64,000 nucleotides of DNA from CAVSCR01 sp963726575 (GTDB taxonomy: Bacteria; Actinomycetota; Actinomycetes; JAHEKZ01): the NCBI GenBank assembly GCA_963726575.1, contig CAVSCR010000002.1:1-64000 (forward strand), in the 5' to 3' direction. Shown here one piece after another: positions 9,322-17,308 of this stretch; positions within the stretch are counted from its first letter, which is position 1, and every line of letters begins with the position of its first letter. The notes under the pieces are model-generated. The model did no database searches. It was not told the origin of the DNA and worked only from the letters and a program-made list of their open reading frames with translations. The translations under genes and the position numbers were made by a program.

Positions 9322-10704
9322 TCAATCCAGGTAGTCGCGCAAGACCTGTGAGCGAGACGGGTGACGTAGCTTGCTCATCGTCTTGGACTCGATCTGACGG
9401 ATCCGCTCGCGCGTGACGCCGTAGACCTTGCCGATCTCGTCCAACGTCTTCGGCTGACCGTCGGTCAGGCCGAAGCGCATGGAGACGACGCCGGCCTCGC
9501 GCTCGGAGAGCGTGTCGAGCACGGCGTGCAACTGCTCCTGAAGCAACGTGAACGAAACCGCGTCCGCGGGGACGACAGCTTCGGAGTCCTCGATCAGGTC
9601 GCCGAACTCGCTGTCGCCATCCTCGCCCAGCGGGGTGTGCAAGGAGATCGGCTCGCGCCCGTACTTCTGGACCTCGACGACCTTCTCCGGAGTCATGTCC
9701 AGCTCACGCGCCAGCTCTTCGGGCGTGGGCTCGCGACCGAGGTCTTGCAGCATCTGGCGCTGAACGCGCGCCAGCTTGTTGATGACCTCGACCATGTGCA
9801 CGGGGATGCGGATCGTGCGCGCCTGGTCGGCCATGGCGCGGGTGATCGCCTGCCGGATCCACCACGTGGCGTACGTCGAGAACTTGTAGCCCTTGGTGTA
9901 GTCGAACTTCTCGACCGCACGGATCAGACCGAGGTTGCCCTCCTGGATCAGGTCGAGGAACAACATGCCGCGGCCCGTGTAGCGCTTGGCCAGCGAGACC
10001 ACGAGACGCAGGTTGGCCTCGAGCAAGTGGTTCTTGGCGCGCCGCCCGTCCTCGGCGATCCAGTCCAGCTCGCGACGCACCTTGGCGCTGAGCCGCTCCC
10101 CTGAGTTGAGCTTCTCCTCGGCGAACAGGCCCGCCTCGATCCGCTTGGCGAGCTCCACCTCTTGCTCGGCGTTGAGCAGCGCCACCTTGCCGATCTGCTT
10201 GAGGTAGTCCTTGACCGGGTCCGCGGTGGCACCGGCCACCTGCACCTGCTGCACGGGCTCGTCGGACTCATCGACGTGGGAGATGACGAACCCCGCCGAC
10301 TCCTCGTCCTCGGGCACGGCGGCCTCGACGGCGGCCAGCTCCTCGGCGATCTCTTCGTCGCTGACCGGAAGGCCGTCGTCGGCCACGGCCACCTCGACGA
10401 GCTCGACCGCTGCGACGACGACGCCGCCGTCGGCCAGCTCGACCGCTTCGGTGATCACCTCGTCGATCACCACGACGTCCGAACCGCTGGCCACCTTGCC
10501 GGTGGCCTTCGTGGTGGCGGTCTTGGCAACGGGCTTGGCCGCAGCCTTCGCGGGCGCCTTGGCCGTCGCCTTCACGGCGGGCTTGGCAGTGGTCTTGGGA
10601 GCTGGCTTGGCAGTGGTCTTGGCAGTGGGCTTCGCGGCTGACTTGGTCGTTGTCTTACTGGTCTTGGTCGTTGTCTTACTGGTCGTGTTCGTCGCCTTCT
10701 TCAC
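9322..10704 (-). CDS. sigA: Primary RNA polymerase sigma factor (SigA/RpoD/HrdB type)
   Basis: The essential vegetative sigma factor that directs RNA polymerase to housekeeping promoters. Region 1.2 (DPVKDYLKQIGKVALLNAEQE), region 2 (NLRLVVSLAKRYTGRGMLFLDLIQEGNLGLIRAVEKFD with the -10-reading FSTYATWWIRQAI), region 3 and region 4 (REAGVVSMRFGL...TLDEIGKVYGVTRERIRQIE) are all intact. The first 170 or so residues are a Lys/Ala/Thr-rich tail plus an acidic stretch, as in other actinobacterial SigA/HrdB. The intact frame opens at a GTG (10704) with no clear ribosome-binding site. The real start is more likely the ATG at 10937 in another frame (see the neighbouring entry), which would imply a one-base defect near 10725-10736. 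Confidence 0.95.
   Translation of the reverse strand: MKKATNTTSKTTTKTSKTTTKSAAKPTAKTTAKPAPKTTAKPAVKATAKAPAKAAAKPVAKTATTKATGKVASGSDVVVIDEVITEAVELADGGVVVAAVELVEVAVADDGLPVSDEEIAEELAAVEAAVPEDEESAGFVISHVDESDEPVQQVQVAGATADPVKDYLKQIGKVALLNAEQEVELAKRIEAGLFAEEKLNSGERLSAKVRRELDWIAEDGRRAKNHLLEANLRLVVSLAKRYTGRGMLFLDLIQEGNLGLIRAVEKFDYTKGYKFSTYATWWIRQAITRAMADQARTIRIPVHMVEVINKLARVQRQMLQDLGREPTPEELARELDMTPEKVVEVQKYGREPISLHTPLGEDGDSEFGDLIEDSEAVVPADAVSFTLLQEQLHAVLDTLSEREAGVVSMRFGLTDGQPKTLDEIGKVYGVTRERIRQIESKTMSKLRHPSRSQVLRDYLD
10643..10684. repeat. Perfect 21-bp tandem duplication inside sigA
   Basis: Two identical 21-bp units (10643-10663 and 10664-10684) encode the heptad TSKTTTK twice in the low-complexity N-terminal tail of the sigma factor. 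The reading frame is kept. It is a likely replication-slippage site. Confidence 0.85.
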
Positions 10705-10937
10705 GGTGCTCTTGGTGGCGGTGGGCTTGTCGTCGTCTTCTTGGCCGGCTTGGCCGACGTCGTACTGGCCGTGGTCTTGACCGCCGGCTTCGCGGCGGGC
10801 TTCTTGGCCGACGACCTTGCTGGGGCCTTGGCCAGGGTCTTGCGGGCCGGTGCGCTCTTGGTCGCCTTGGCGGGAGCCTTCTTCGTCACGGCGGATCGAC
10901 CGCTCGTGCTGGCGGCCGTCGTTTGGGCGCGGCTCAT
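10701..10937 (-). other. Probable true N-terminus of the sigma factor, out of frame
   Basis: The ATG at 10937 opens a 78-codon frame rich in Lys, Ala, Pro and Thr (MSRAQTTAASTSGRSAVTKK...), exactly the composition of the SigA tail that follows. It then turns into a run of prolines and stops at 10701, overlapping the GTG of the main frame. Adding one base at about 10725-10736 joins the two frames into one continuous Lys/Ala/Thr-rich tail (...KPTATKSTVKKATNTT). I therefore read this as the 5' end of sigA split by a one-base deletion or sequence error, not as a separate gene. Confidence 0.65.
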
Positions 10938-11016
10938 CGCGTGAAGTGCTCCTTGCATGCGGTGTCGACCAAGACCAGCTGGTCGGGGGAATCTCGCCCG
11001 TGGGGACGATCGAGAC

Positions 11017-11598
11017 TCATTGTAGTCGGCGCTTGGCCTCCTGCTTGAACGCACGGACCTCGGCGAGTGTTCCTGGGTCTCGGACGTCGGCAATGGAGCG
11101 ACGCGACCCAGGTTCGGCGTAGACGCCGGCGGCCGACTCCCAGCCGGGCGGCTGCACTCCCAGCTGCTTCCCGAGCAGGGCAGTGAAGATCTTGGCCTTC
11201 TGCTCCCCGAACCCCGGCAGGGCCTTGAGCCGGGAGTACACCGTCGCACCGTCCGGTGCACTTTCCCAGAGCGTCTGCGTCTGGCCCCCGTACTCCTCCA
11301 CGATCACCTTGGCGACGGCCTGGATCCGACCGGCCATGCTGCCCGGATACCGGTGGATGGCCGGCGGCGTCGAGGCCAGATCGGCCAGCTTCTGCGGATC
11401 GGTGGCGAGCACGGTCGCGGGATCGAGCCGGTCGGGGGTGCCGAGGCGCTCGGCGAGGATGGACGGACCCGCGAAGGCGCGCTCCATCGGGAACTGCTGG
11501 TCGAGCAGCATGCCCACGAGCAGGGCGAACGGGTCACTGCTCAGCAGGGCATCGGCGCTCTTGTCCTGGGCCAGGTGCAGTGCGGGCTTGGCAGCCAT
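11017..11598 (-). CDS. HhH-GPD-type base-excision DNA repair protein
   Basis: A 193-aa protein of a small actinobacterial family related to the HhH-GPD DNA glycosylases that remove damaged bases. It shows the DPFALLVGMLLDQQFPMERAFAGP segment near the N-terminus and the helix-hairpin-helix LKALPGFGEQKAKIFTALLGKQL at about residues 125-150. The usual catalytic Asp of larger GPD enzymes is not obvious. The ATG at 11598 starts just 6 bp inside the end of the universal stress protein gene, so the two are probably translationally coupled. Confidence 0.85.
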   Translation of the reverse strand: MAAKPALHLAQDKSADALLSSDPFALLVGMLLDQQFPMERAFAGPSILAERLGTPDRLDPATVLATDPQKLADLASTPPAIHRYPGSMAGRIQAVAKVIVEEYGGQTQTLWESAPDGATVYSRLKALPGFGEQKAKIFTALLGKQLGVQPPGWESAAGVYAEPGSRRSIADVRDPGTLAEVRAFKQEAKRRLQ

Positions 11599-11603
11599 GG
11601 CGA

Positions 11604-12008
11604 TCAGCCGGAGGCCTTGACGGCCAGGACCGGGCACGAGGCGTCGAGCAGCACCCGCTGTGCGTTGCTGCCGAGGATCAATTTGCCCACGGGGCTACGT
11701 CGACGAAGCCCGATCACGATCAACTCCGCCCCCGTTTCCTCGACCACCGCGAGGATGTCCTCGGCGGGGTCGTTGCCGCGCACGAGGCTGCGAATCGCGT
11801 GATCGACGCCTGCGGTCACCAACTGCTGCTGCAGCCGACTGATCTCCTCGTTGGTCTGCGCCATGTGCTCGTCGTCGGTACCGACGCCGCCCTTGTGGGA
11901 GATCACCACGACCAGCTGGGACTGCCGCAGGCGAGCCTCGTCGATCGCCCGCTCGAGGGCGGCTGTGCCCTCGGCAGTGGCGACGTACCCCACGACGATC
12001 GTGCCCAT
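11604..12008 (-). CDS. Universal stress protein (UspA) family
   Basis: A single 134-aa Usp domain. The start MGTIVVGYVATAEGTAALERAIDEA and the C-terminal nucleotide-loop motif AELIVIGLRRRSPVGKLILGSNAQRVLLDASCPVLAV are both present; the latter follows the ATP-binding G-2x-G-9x-G(S/T) pattern. GGGAGGTGA precedes the ATG at 12008, which fixes the start over an upstream in-frame ATG. It is probably co-transcribed with the overlapping HhH-GPD gene. Confidence 0.9.
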   Translation of the reverse strand: MGTIVVGYVATAEGTAALERAIDEARLRQSQLVVVISHKGGVGTDDEHMAQTNEEISRLQQQLVTAGVDHAIRSLVRGNDPAEDILAVVEETGAELIVIGLRRRSPVGKLILGSNAQRVLLDASCPVLAVKASG

Positions 12009-12077
12009 GCCGTCACCTCCCGGCGCCAAGTCGGTCGCTGGCGCCGCTGGGACGCTACCGGACGGCGGCGTTCGTGG

Positions 12078-12959
12078 TCATGGGGTGACCAGATGTGCCC
12101 GCGCCTCCCGGACCGGGACGACCCGAGGACCGAACTGTTGGACCACCGGACTCCCCCCGGTCGGGAACGGCCCCATGCCGTCCACGGTGAACCAGCCGTC
12201 CCAGCTCGTGGTCAGGGTCACCTGAACGGCACCGGAGTTCCGGAAGGTGTGGGACACCGACCGATCGGGCCACTGCCCACCTGGCTCGGTGGTGGCGGTC
12301 TGGGTGCCGTCGCCCCAGGTCCACAGCCACGACGGCCGCGCATCGAGCACCACCTGGAAGCCGACGAGGTCGAAGCGGCGAGTATCCATGCGACGTGGCT
12401 GGCCGCTGCTGAACAGCGCAGGTAGGTTGACCAGCGCTCCGCCCGCCGGCTGATAGCCAAGACGGACTGGCGGAACGCGTTCGACCACCACGTCGCGCAG
12501 GTGTTGGGCCATCTCCCCAACCGTGACCGGGCCGCCGGAGCCGACGCAATAGCTGCCGATCTGGTTGTAGTCGGGTTCGCCCACGTGGCGAAGGAACACC
12601 AGCATCCGATGCTCCCCCAGCGGGCACGAGCCTGAGCCGTGGCAGCCGCCGCCGGTGCCGCCCTTGCAGATGGACACCAGGAGCCACTCGCAATCGGTGC
12701 AGGTGGCTACGGCTGCGCGGCTGATGCCCAGACCTGAGAACGACGCGTCCAGCAGGAGGCCGCCGGAACCCAGGAACGCCGCGTGGTGCGGGGAGCCGCC
12801 GACGCCGACGTGGCAGTCCGGGGGCTGACAAGCCGCGACCACCGAGGCGGTGGCGGTGTCGACGTAGGTCAGGTGTGTCAGTAGAGCGAGAACGGTGACG
12901 GCGAGCAGCACCGGCAGCCGACGTATGCGTCGACGCTGAACCGGCCAGCCCCCGTCCAC
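12078..12959 (-). CDS. Secreted protein with PKD-like domain, unknown function
   Basis: A 293-aa protein with a basic N-terminus and hydrophobic signal or anchor (RRLPVLLAVTVLALLTHLTYV, about residues 14-34). The mature part has many cysteines in two clusters (ACQPPDC, CTDCEW...CKGGTGGGCHGSGSC) that may form disulfides. The C-terminal region (WLWTWGDGTQTATTEPGGQWPDRSVSHTF) has the WTWGDG signature of PKD/Ig-like domains. I do not recognise the rest. A longer ORF (12055-13080) in another frame of the same strand lacks any protein-like features. Confidence 0.75.
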   Translation of the reverse strand: MDGGWPVQRRRIRRLPVLLAVTVLALLTHLTYVDTATASVVAACQPPDCHVGVGGSPHHAAFLGSGGLLLDASFSGLGISRAAVATCTDCEWLLVSICKGGTGGGCHGSGSCPLGEHRMLVFLRHVGEPDYNQIGSYCVGSGGPVTVGEMAQHLRDVVVERVPPVRLGYQPAGGALVNLPALFSSGQPRRMDTRRFDLVGFQVVLDARPSWLWTWGDGTQTATTEPGGQWPDRSVSHTFRNSGAVQVTLTTSWDGWFTVDGMGPFPTGGSPVVQQFGPRVVPVREARAHLVTP

Positions 12960-13076
12960 GCGCGGACGCTAGCCCGCGAACGGGGCGGGTCGGGAAGCAG
13001 ATCCCCAGCCACGACCCGTCCAGACCAGCCCGGTCACCGTCTGAAACGAAGCGAGCACGTGAAGTGGCCCACATCT

Positions 13077-14180
13077 TCACGGCGCGGTGACGTGCAAGCG
13101 CGAGGAGCGCTGCCAGATGGCCTCGAGCTCCGCCGGGGGCATCGCCAGGATCAGGGCCTGAGCGACCAGCTGGGCGAGGGAGTACTCGGTGTCGTCCGCG
13201 AACGCCCGGTCAAGAGCCGCGTTGGCGCGCGCGCCGTCGCCCAGGCGGTAGGCCGTCATGGCCAGCAGGGTCGCGGGGGGTGCGATCCATCCCTGCGGCG
13301 CCGATCGGGTCAGTCCCAGCCAGAAACGCTGTGCCGCCCGTAGGGCCGCTGCCCGCTCCTCACGGGGACGCCGTCGCCGACCGGCGACCGCCACCGCGTC
13401 GCGGACGTGCACGTCGCGCAGAGCCGTGACGAAACGGGCGACACGTGCCGCGTCGAGCTTGCCGACGGCGATGCCGGAGTCGAGCGCGGCCTGGATCGCG
13501 TCGACCTGCTCCTGACGTTCGGCATCGTCGAGGAACCACCAACGAGGCAGGTCCTCGATCGCCGCAGCCACCTCGCTGCACCGCTGCTCGTCGCGGCCGA
13601 GCTCCTTCTCGATCGCCTGCCGGTTGGGCAGGGCGGTCAGGCCGAGCGCGACCGCCTGCGCCGACACGACCCCGTCGTCGGGCACGAACCGACCCTCCGG
13701 CGGACAGCACTGCCGGTCTTCACACCACGCCGAGCGCCACCGCCAACCCCGCTCGCCGCGATCGCCGGTCACCTCGACCACCACGAGCAGGTCGACCAGC
13801 ATCACCCCGTGTTGGCGCAGCAGTGCCCCGACACCTGCCGCGGCGGCTATCCGAATGAGACCGTCGTCGTCCTCCTGCCACTCCAGGTTCGCCGCCTCAC
13901 CGGGTTGCAGTGGTGGCCCGATCGCGATGACCACGGCGCGGTCGGCGCCCTGCTCGCCGGCCCGTACGGCGAAGCCGCTCAACGCCACGATGGCATTCAG
14001 GTCCAGGTCGGCACGCGCGGTGGCGACCACCTGAGGCGACCCGTCAGCGACCGAACGCAGAGCAAGTGCAACGACCGAGTCGCGAGGGCGAAATCCGAGC
14101 AGATAGGGGATCGCCTCGACCAGTGCTGCGGGACCGGACAACCTCAGACGCGGCGATGCGGACGACCAGGTGGTGGACAT
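13077..14180 (-). CDS. DUF4192 domain-containing protein
   Basis: A 367-aa full-length member of a family common in Actinomycetota with no assigned activity. The N-terminus LRLSGPAALVEAIPYLLGFRPRDSVVALAL is diagnostic, and the C-terminal DGARANAALDRAFADDTEYSLAQLVAQALILAMPP matches the usual end of the family. The internal ATG at 14180 was chosen because upstream in-frame sequence has no protein character and would overlap the divergent VOC gene. The broken copy at 7258-8030 shares the N-terminal half. Confidence 0.88.
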   Translation of the reverse strand: MSTTWSSASPRLRLSGPAALVEAIPYLLGFRPRDSVVALALRSVADGSPQVVATARADLDLNAIVALSGFAVRAGEQGADRAVVIAIGPPLQPGEAANLEWQEDDDGLIRIAAAAGVGALLRQHGVMLVDLLVVVEVTGDRGERGWRWRSAWCEDRQCCPPEGRFVPDDGVVSAQAVALGLTALPNRQAIEKELGRDEQRCSEVAAAIEDLPRWWFLDDAERQEQVDAIQAALDSGIAVGKLDAARVARFVTALRDVHVRDAVAVAGRRRRPREERAAALRAAQRFWLGLTRSAPQGWIAPPATLLAMTAYRLGDGARANAALDRAFADDTEYSLAQLVAQALILAMPPAELEAIWQRSSRLHVTAP

Positions 14181-14312
14181 GCGCGAACGGTCGCGGTGGG
14201 CGGTGACGACTTCACCCGACCGCCGAAACGCTTGGGGATACGCGCTGACGAGCCGATGGTTGTGGACGACCCCGCTGTCAACCACGCTCCGCTGATTGGG
14301 CAGGATGCCGAT

Positions 14313-14954
14313 ATGCGTCTCGACCACGTCTCCTACGCCACAAGCGCAGGGTGTCTGGCTGACGTGGTGCAGCGCATCGGCGCCCAGGTGGGCGCAGGTT
14401 TCGTCGACGGTGGTCGCCACCCACGGTTCGGCACCCGCAACTTCATCCTCCCGCTCGCGGGCGGCACGTACCTCGAGGTCGTGTCACCGCTGGACCACCC
14501 CGCGGTCGACCGCGCACCGTTCGGCCAGGCCGTCAAGGCCCGGGCCGAAGAGGGCGGTGGATGGCTCGGCTGGGTCGTCGGCGTCGACGACATCAGCAAG
14601 GTCGAGTCGCGGCTGGGTCGTGATGCGGTCGACGGCAACCGGCATCGCCCCGATGGTTACGACCTGCACTGGAAGCAGATCGGCGTCAACGACCTGATCA
14701 GCAATCCGCAGCTGCCGTTCTTCATCCAGTGGGAGGTGCCGGTGGACGAGCATCCCTCGGCGGGCGCTCATGGCGACGTCCGCATCGTCGGACTGCAGAT
14801 CGCCGGCGAACCCGACGCCGTTGCGCGCTGGCTGGGTCAATCTCCGGAGCAGCTGCTGGAAATCGACGTCGACTGGCTTCCCATGGATCAGGACCAGGCC
14901 GGCTTGATGGCCGTGTCGCTGCAGACGACCAACGGCGTCGTCACACTCGACTGA
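14313..14954 (+). CDS. VOC / glyoxalase-like domain protein
   Basis: A 213-aa protein beginning MRLDHVSYATSAG, typical of the vicinal-oxygen-chelate fold, with RFGTRNFILPLAGGTYLEVVSPLDHP in the first module and a weaker second module (about residues 130-210). This subfamily is usually annotated as VOC or glyoxalase-like protein with unknown substrate. Its stop overlaps the end of the convergent antiporter gene by 14 bp. Confidence 0.85.
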   Translation: MRLDHVSYATSAGCLADVVQRIGAQVGAGFVDGGRHPRFGTRNFILPLAGGTYLEVVSPLDHPAVDRAPFGQAVKARAEEGGGWLGWVVGVDDISKVESRLGRDAVDGNRHRPDGYDLHWKQIGVNDLISNPQLPFFIQWEVPVDEHPSAGAHGDVRIVGLQIAGEPDAVARWLGQSPEQLLEIDVDWLPMDQDQAGLMAVSLQTTNGVVTLD

Positions 14955-16488
14955 GCGAGCGCGTCCACCGCCACGGGTAGGCCTCAGGTTCGATCGGCGG
15001 CTCACCGCCTTGGTTCCAGCGCCCCAGCTGGCCCCACCGGGACACCTCGTGGATCCGCCGCTCCACCGACGCTCTGGATCGGGCCGGCGTCACGATGAGA
15101 ACGCGATCGCCAGTGCCCAGCCGGGTGTGGCGGTCGGGCACCACGTGCTCGTCTGCCCGCAGCACCAACGTCACCGACGCGCCACCCGGCAGCCGCAGCG
15201 CATCGACATACAGCCCCACGAGCTTCGACTCGGCGGTGATGGTCACGTCGAGCAGCTCACGGTCGGACTCCTCCACGGGCGCGACCTCGATCGAGACCTC
15301 GTTGGTCACGTCGGGGCTGACGATGCCGACCCGACGCGCGACCGCGGGCAGCGTTGGTGCCTGCACTGCGGTGTAGACGACCACCAGCACGAACACGATG
15401 TCGAAGACGTTCTGCGGCGAGTGGTACCCCTCAGTGGCAGGAATCGTCGCCAGAACGATGGGGACCGCCCCGCGCAGCCCGGCCCACGACAAGAACAACC
15501 GTTCGCCACGAGGGATGCGGAACGGCAGTGCACAGATGAAGACCGACAGCGGTCGGGCGAACACCGTCAGGAACAGTCCCACCACCAACGCCGGCACCAG
15601 CGCGTCGATGAGTCGGTCGGGGCTGGCCAGCAGTCCGAGCATCACGAACAGGCCGATCTGGGCCAACAGCGCGGCGCCTTCAGCGAACGCCAGGGTGGGC
15701 GCGCGGTGCAGGAGCCGGCCATTCCCGAGCACCAGCCCCGCCACGTACACCGCGGCGAAGCCGCTGGTGTCCACGAGTCCGGCCAGGGCGAACGCGAGCC
15801 CAGCCACGGCCAGCACCGCGATCGGGTAGAGGCCGGCCATCGGCAGGGCGGCACGTCGTACGACGTGGAGACCGGCGATGCCGATCGCGACGCCGATCGC
15901 CGCACCCACCAGCAGCTCATAGACCACCAGACCACCCAGCTGCCAGACACTGTCCTGACTCCATGCGTCGGAGGCTGCGAGGGTCACCAAGATCACGGCC
16001 GTGGGGTCGTTGAGCCCCGATTCGGCCTCCAGGCTGGCGCCGACCCGGCGCCGGGTCGGCAACGTCCGCATGACGGCGAACACCGCAGCCGCATCGGTCG
16101 ACGACACGACCGCGCCGATCAGCACCGACGTGCGCACCTCGACCCCGAGCAGTAGGTGGGTGCCGGTCGCCACGACCAGGACCGAGATGACCACGCCCAC
16201 GGTCGCCAGCACCGTCGCGAAGCCCAGGACCGGCCGGATGTGGGACCAGCGGGTAGTGAGCCCGCCCTCGGCCAGGATCACCGCCAAGGCGGCGTAGCCC
16301 AAACTGCGGGTCAGGTCGAAGTTCTCGAAGCGCACGCCGAGGCCGGCTTCGCCCAGCATGAGGCCAAGGCCGAGGTAGAGGAGCAGGCTCGGCAGACCCA
16401 GACGAGCCGCCCAGCGCACGGCGAGCACCGCCACGAGGAGCGTCGCCGCCACCACCGCCGCGACGAGGTTCAGCTGCTCGTGCGTCAC
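14941..16488 (-). CDS. Potassium/proton antiporter, CPA1 family (NhaP2/CvrA type)
   Basis: A 515-aa protein. Residues 1-390 hold about 12-13 membrane segments of a Na+/H+ exchanger domain, including LILVTLAASD-flanking ESGLNDPTAVILV (the ND motif of electroneutral CPA1 antiporters) and VVSSTDAAAVFAVMRTL. Residues about 400-490 form a cytoplasmic TrkA-C-like regulatory domain (ESDRELLDVTITAESKLVG...GDRVLIVTP). It probably exports K+ or Na+ for H+ across the plasma membrane, aiding pH and ion homeostasis. Confidence 0.9.
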   Translation of the reverse strand: MTHEQLNLVAAVVAATLLVAVLAVRWAARLGLPSLLLYLGLGLMLGEAGLGVRFENFDLTRSLGYAALAVILAEGGLTTRWSHIRPVLGFATVLATVGVVISVLVVATGTHLLLGVEVRTSVLIGAVVSSTDAAAVFAVMRTLPTRRRVGASLEAESGLNDPTAVILVTLAASDAWSQDSVWQLGGLVVYELLVGAAIGVAIGIAGLHVVRRAALPMAGLYPIAVLAVAGLAFALAGLVDTSGFAAVYVAGLVLGNGRLLHRAPTLAFAEGAALLAQIGLFVMLGLLASPDRLIDALVPALVVGLFLTVFARPLSVFICALPFRIPRGERLFLSWAGLRGAVPIVLATIPATEGYHSPQNVFDIVFVLVVVYTAVQAPTLPAVARRVGIVSPDVTNEVSIEVAPVEESDRELLDVTITAESKLVGLYVDALRLPGGASVTLVLRADEHVVPDRHTRLGTGDRVLIVTPARSRASVERRIHEVSRWGQLGRWNQGGEPPIEPEAYPWRWTRSLSRV

Positions 16489-16511
16489 GGCGCCTCCCGG
16501 GCCTCCTGGTG

Positions 16512-17213
16512 CTAGAGGTTGCCCAGGATCTCCGTGCGCTTGGACTGGTACTCGGTGTCGGTGATCAGGCCCTGGGCTCGCAGCTGCTCCAGCTGTTGCA
16601 GGCGCCCCTGTGGGTCCGCCGAACTGGCCGGCGGTGTCGATGCCGGTGTCGGTGTCGATGCCGGTGTCATGGACTGAGGCTGGGTCTTGGCCAGGGCCTG
16701 GGCGATCGCGTCGGCGTCGCGGGCCGCGTCCTTCTCCTCGTCAACGTCCATCTGGTTGAAGATCACCTGACGCACGTGCTCGGGGTGCGGGATGTTCTCG
16801 AACACCGACTCGCCGGTCTCCCCCGCCGACTCGATGACGACGTTGCCGTTGCCGAGCATCCGCGCGATGGCGCCCTGGTGGAAGTTCACGTTGTTGACCC
16901 GGTTGATCGGGATCGAGACACCGTGGCGGCTGATCAGCCCTGACTGGAAGGCCACGCGTCGGTCGGTGACGGCGAACCGGGTGGTCTGCCACTGCGCGAA
17001 CCGGAACGCGGTCGCGACCAGGTCCACCAGCAGCGCCACCGTGGCGATCCAGGTGAGGAACCCGTCGAGGAAGCTGGGGCCGGCCTTCGCCAGCCAGAAC
17101 AGCACCAGGATGCCGACCAGGCTCGCGGCGTGCTTCCAGAAGTACCACCAGTGCGGGTGCGAGGAGAGCACCATCGTCTCGCCGGGCATCAGGTCCATGG
17201 ATCGTTCCGCCAC
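16512..17213 (-). CDS. PH-domain (bPH2-type) membrane protein with C-terminal SHOCT motif
   Basis: A 233-aa protein from the GTG at 17213; an in-frame ATG at 17198 is equally plausible. Two membrane segments (WKHAASLVGILVLFWLA, ILTWIATVALLVDLVATAF) are followed by a bacterial PH domain (TTRFAVTDRRVAFQSGLISRHGVSIPINRVNNVNFHQG), an Ala/Asp-rich linker, a Thr/Pro tract and a SHOCT motif at the very end (LEQLRAQGLITDTEYQSKRTEIL). Such proteins sit at the membrane; the SHOCT motif is thought to mediate oligomerisation. Function unknown. Confidence 0.85.
   Translation of the reverse strand: MAERSMDLMPGETMVLSSHPHWWYFWKHAASLVGILVLFWLAKAGPSFLDGFLTWIATVALLVDLVATAFRFAQWQTTRFAVTDRRVAFQSGLISRHGVSIPINRVNNVNFHQGAIARMLGNGNVVIESAGETGESVFENIPHPEHVRQVIFNQMDVDEEKDAARDADAIAQALAKTQPQSMTPASTPTPASTPPASSADPQGRLQQLEQLRAQGLITDTEYQSKRTEILGNL
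16633..16668. repeat. 18-bp tandem duplication in the PH-SHOCT gene
   Basis: GGTGTCGATGCCGGTGTC occurs twice head-to-tail and encodes the Thr/Pro/Ala/Ser linker TPASTP twice. It is in frame and is probably a variable-length linker. Confidence 0.85.
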
Positions 17214-17308
17214 GGGACCGACCTTATCGGGGTCGCCGCGCTCGGCCCCGTCACCCGTTCGGCCCAGTCGGCGGGGCGCTGCGATCAAGGCGCGGCCCGT
17301 ACCGCCCG

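Noticed and set aside
12055..13080. 341-aa minus-strand ORF overlapping the secreted PKD-like gene
   Set aside because: It is out of frame with the gene that has a signal peptide and the WTWGDG motif, and is Arg/Gly-rich without recognisable features.
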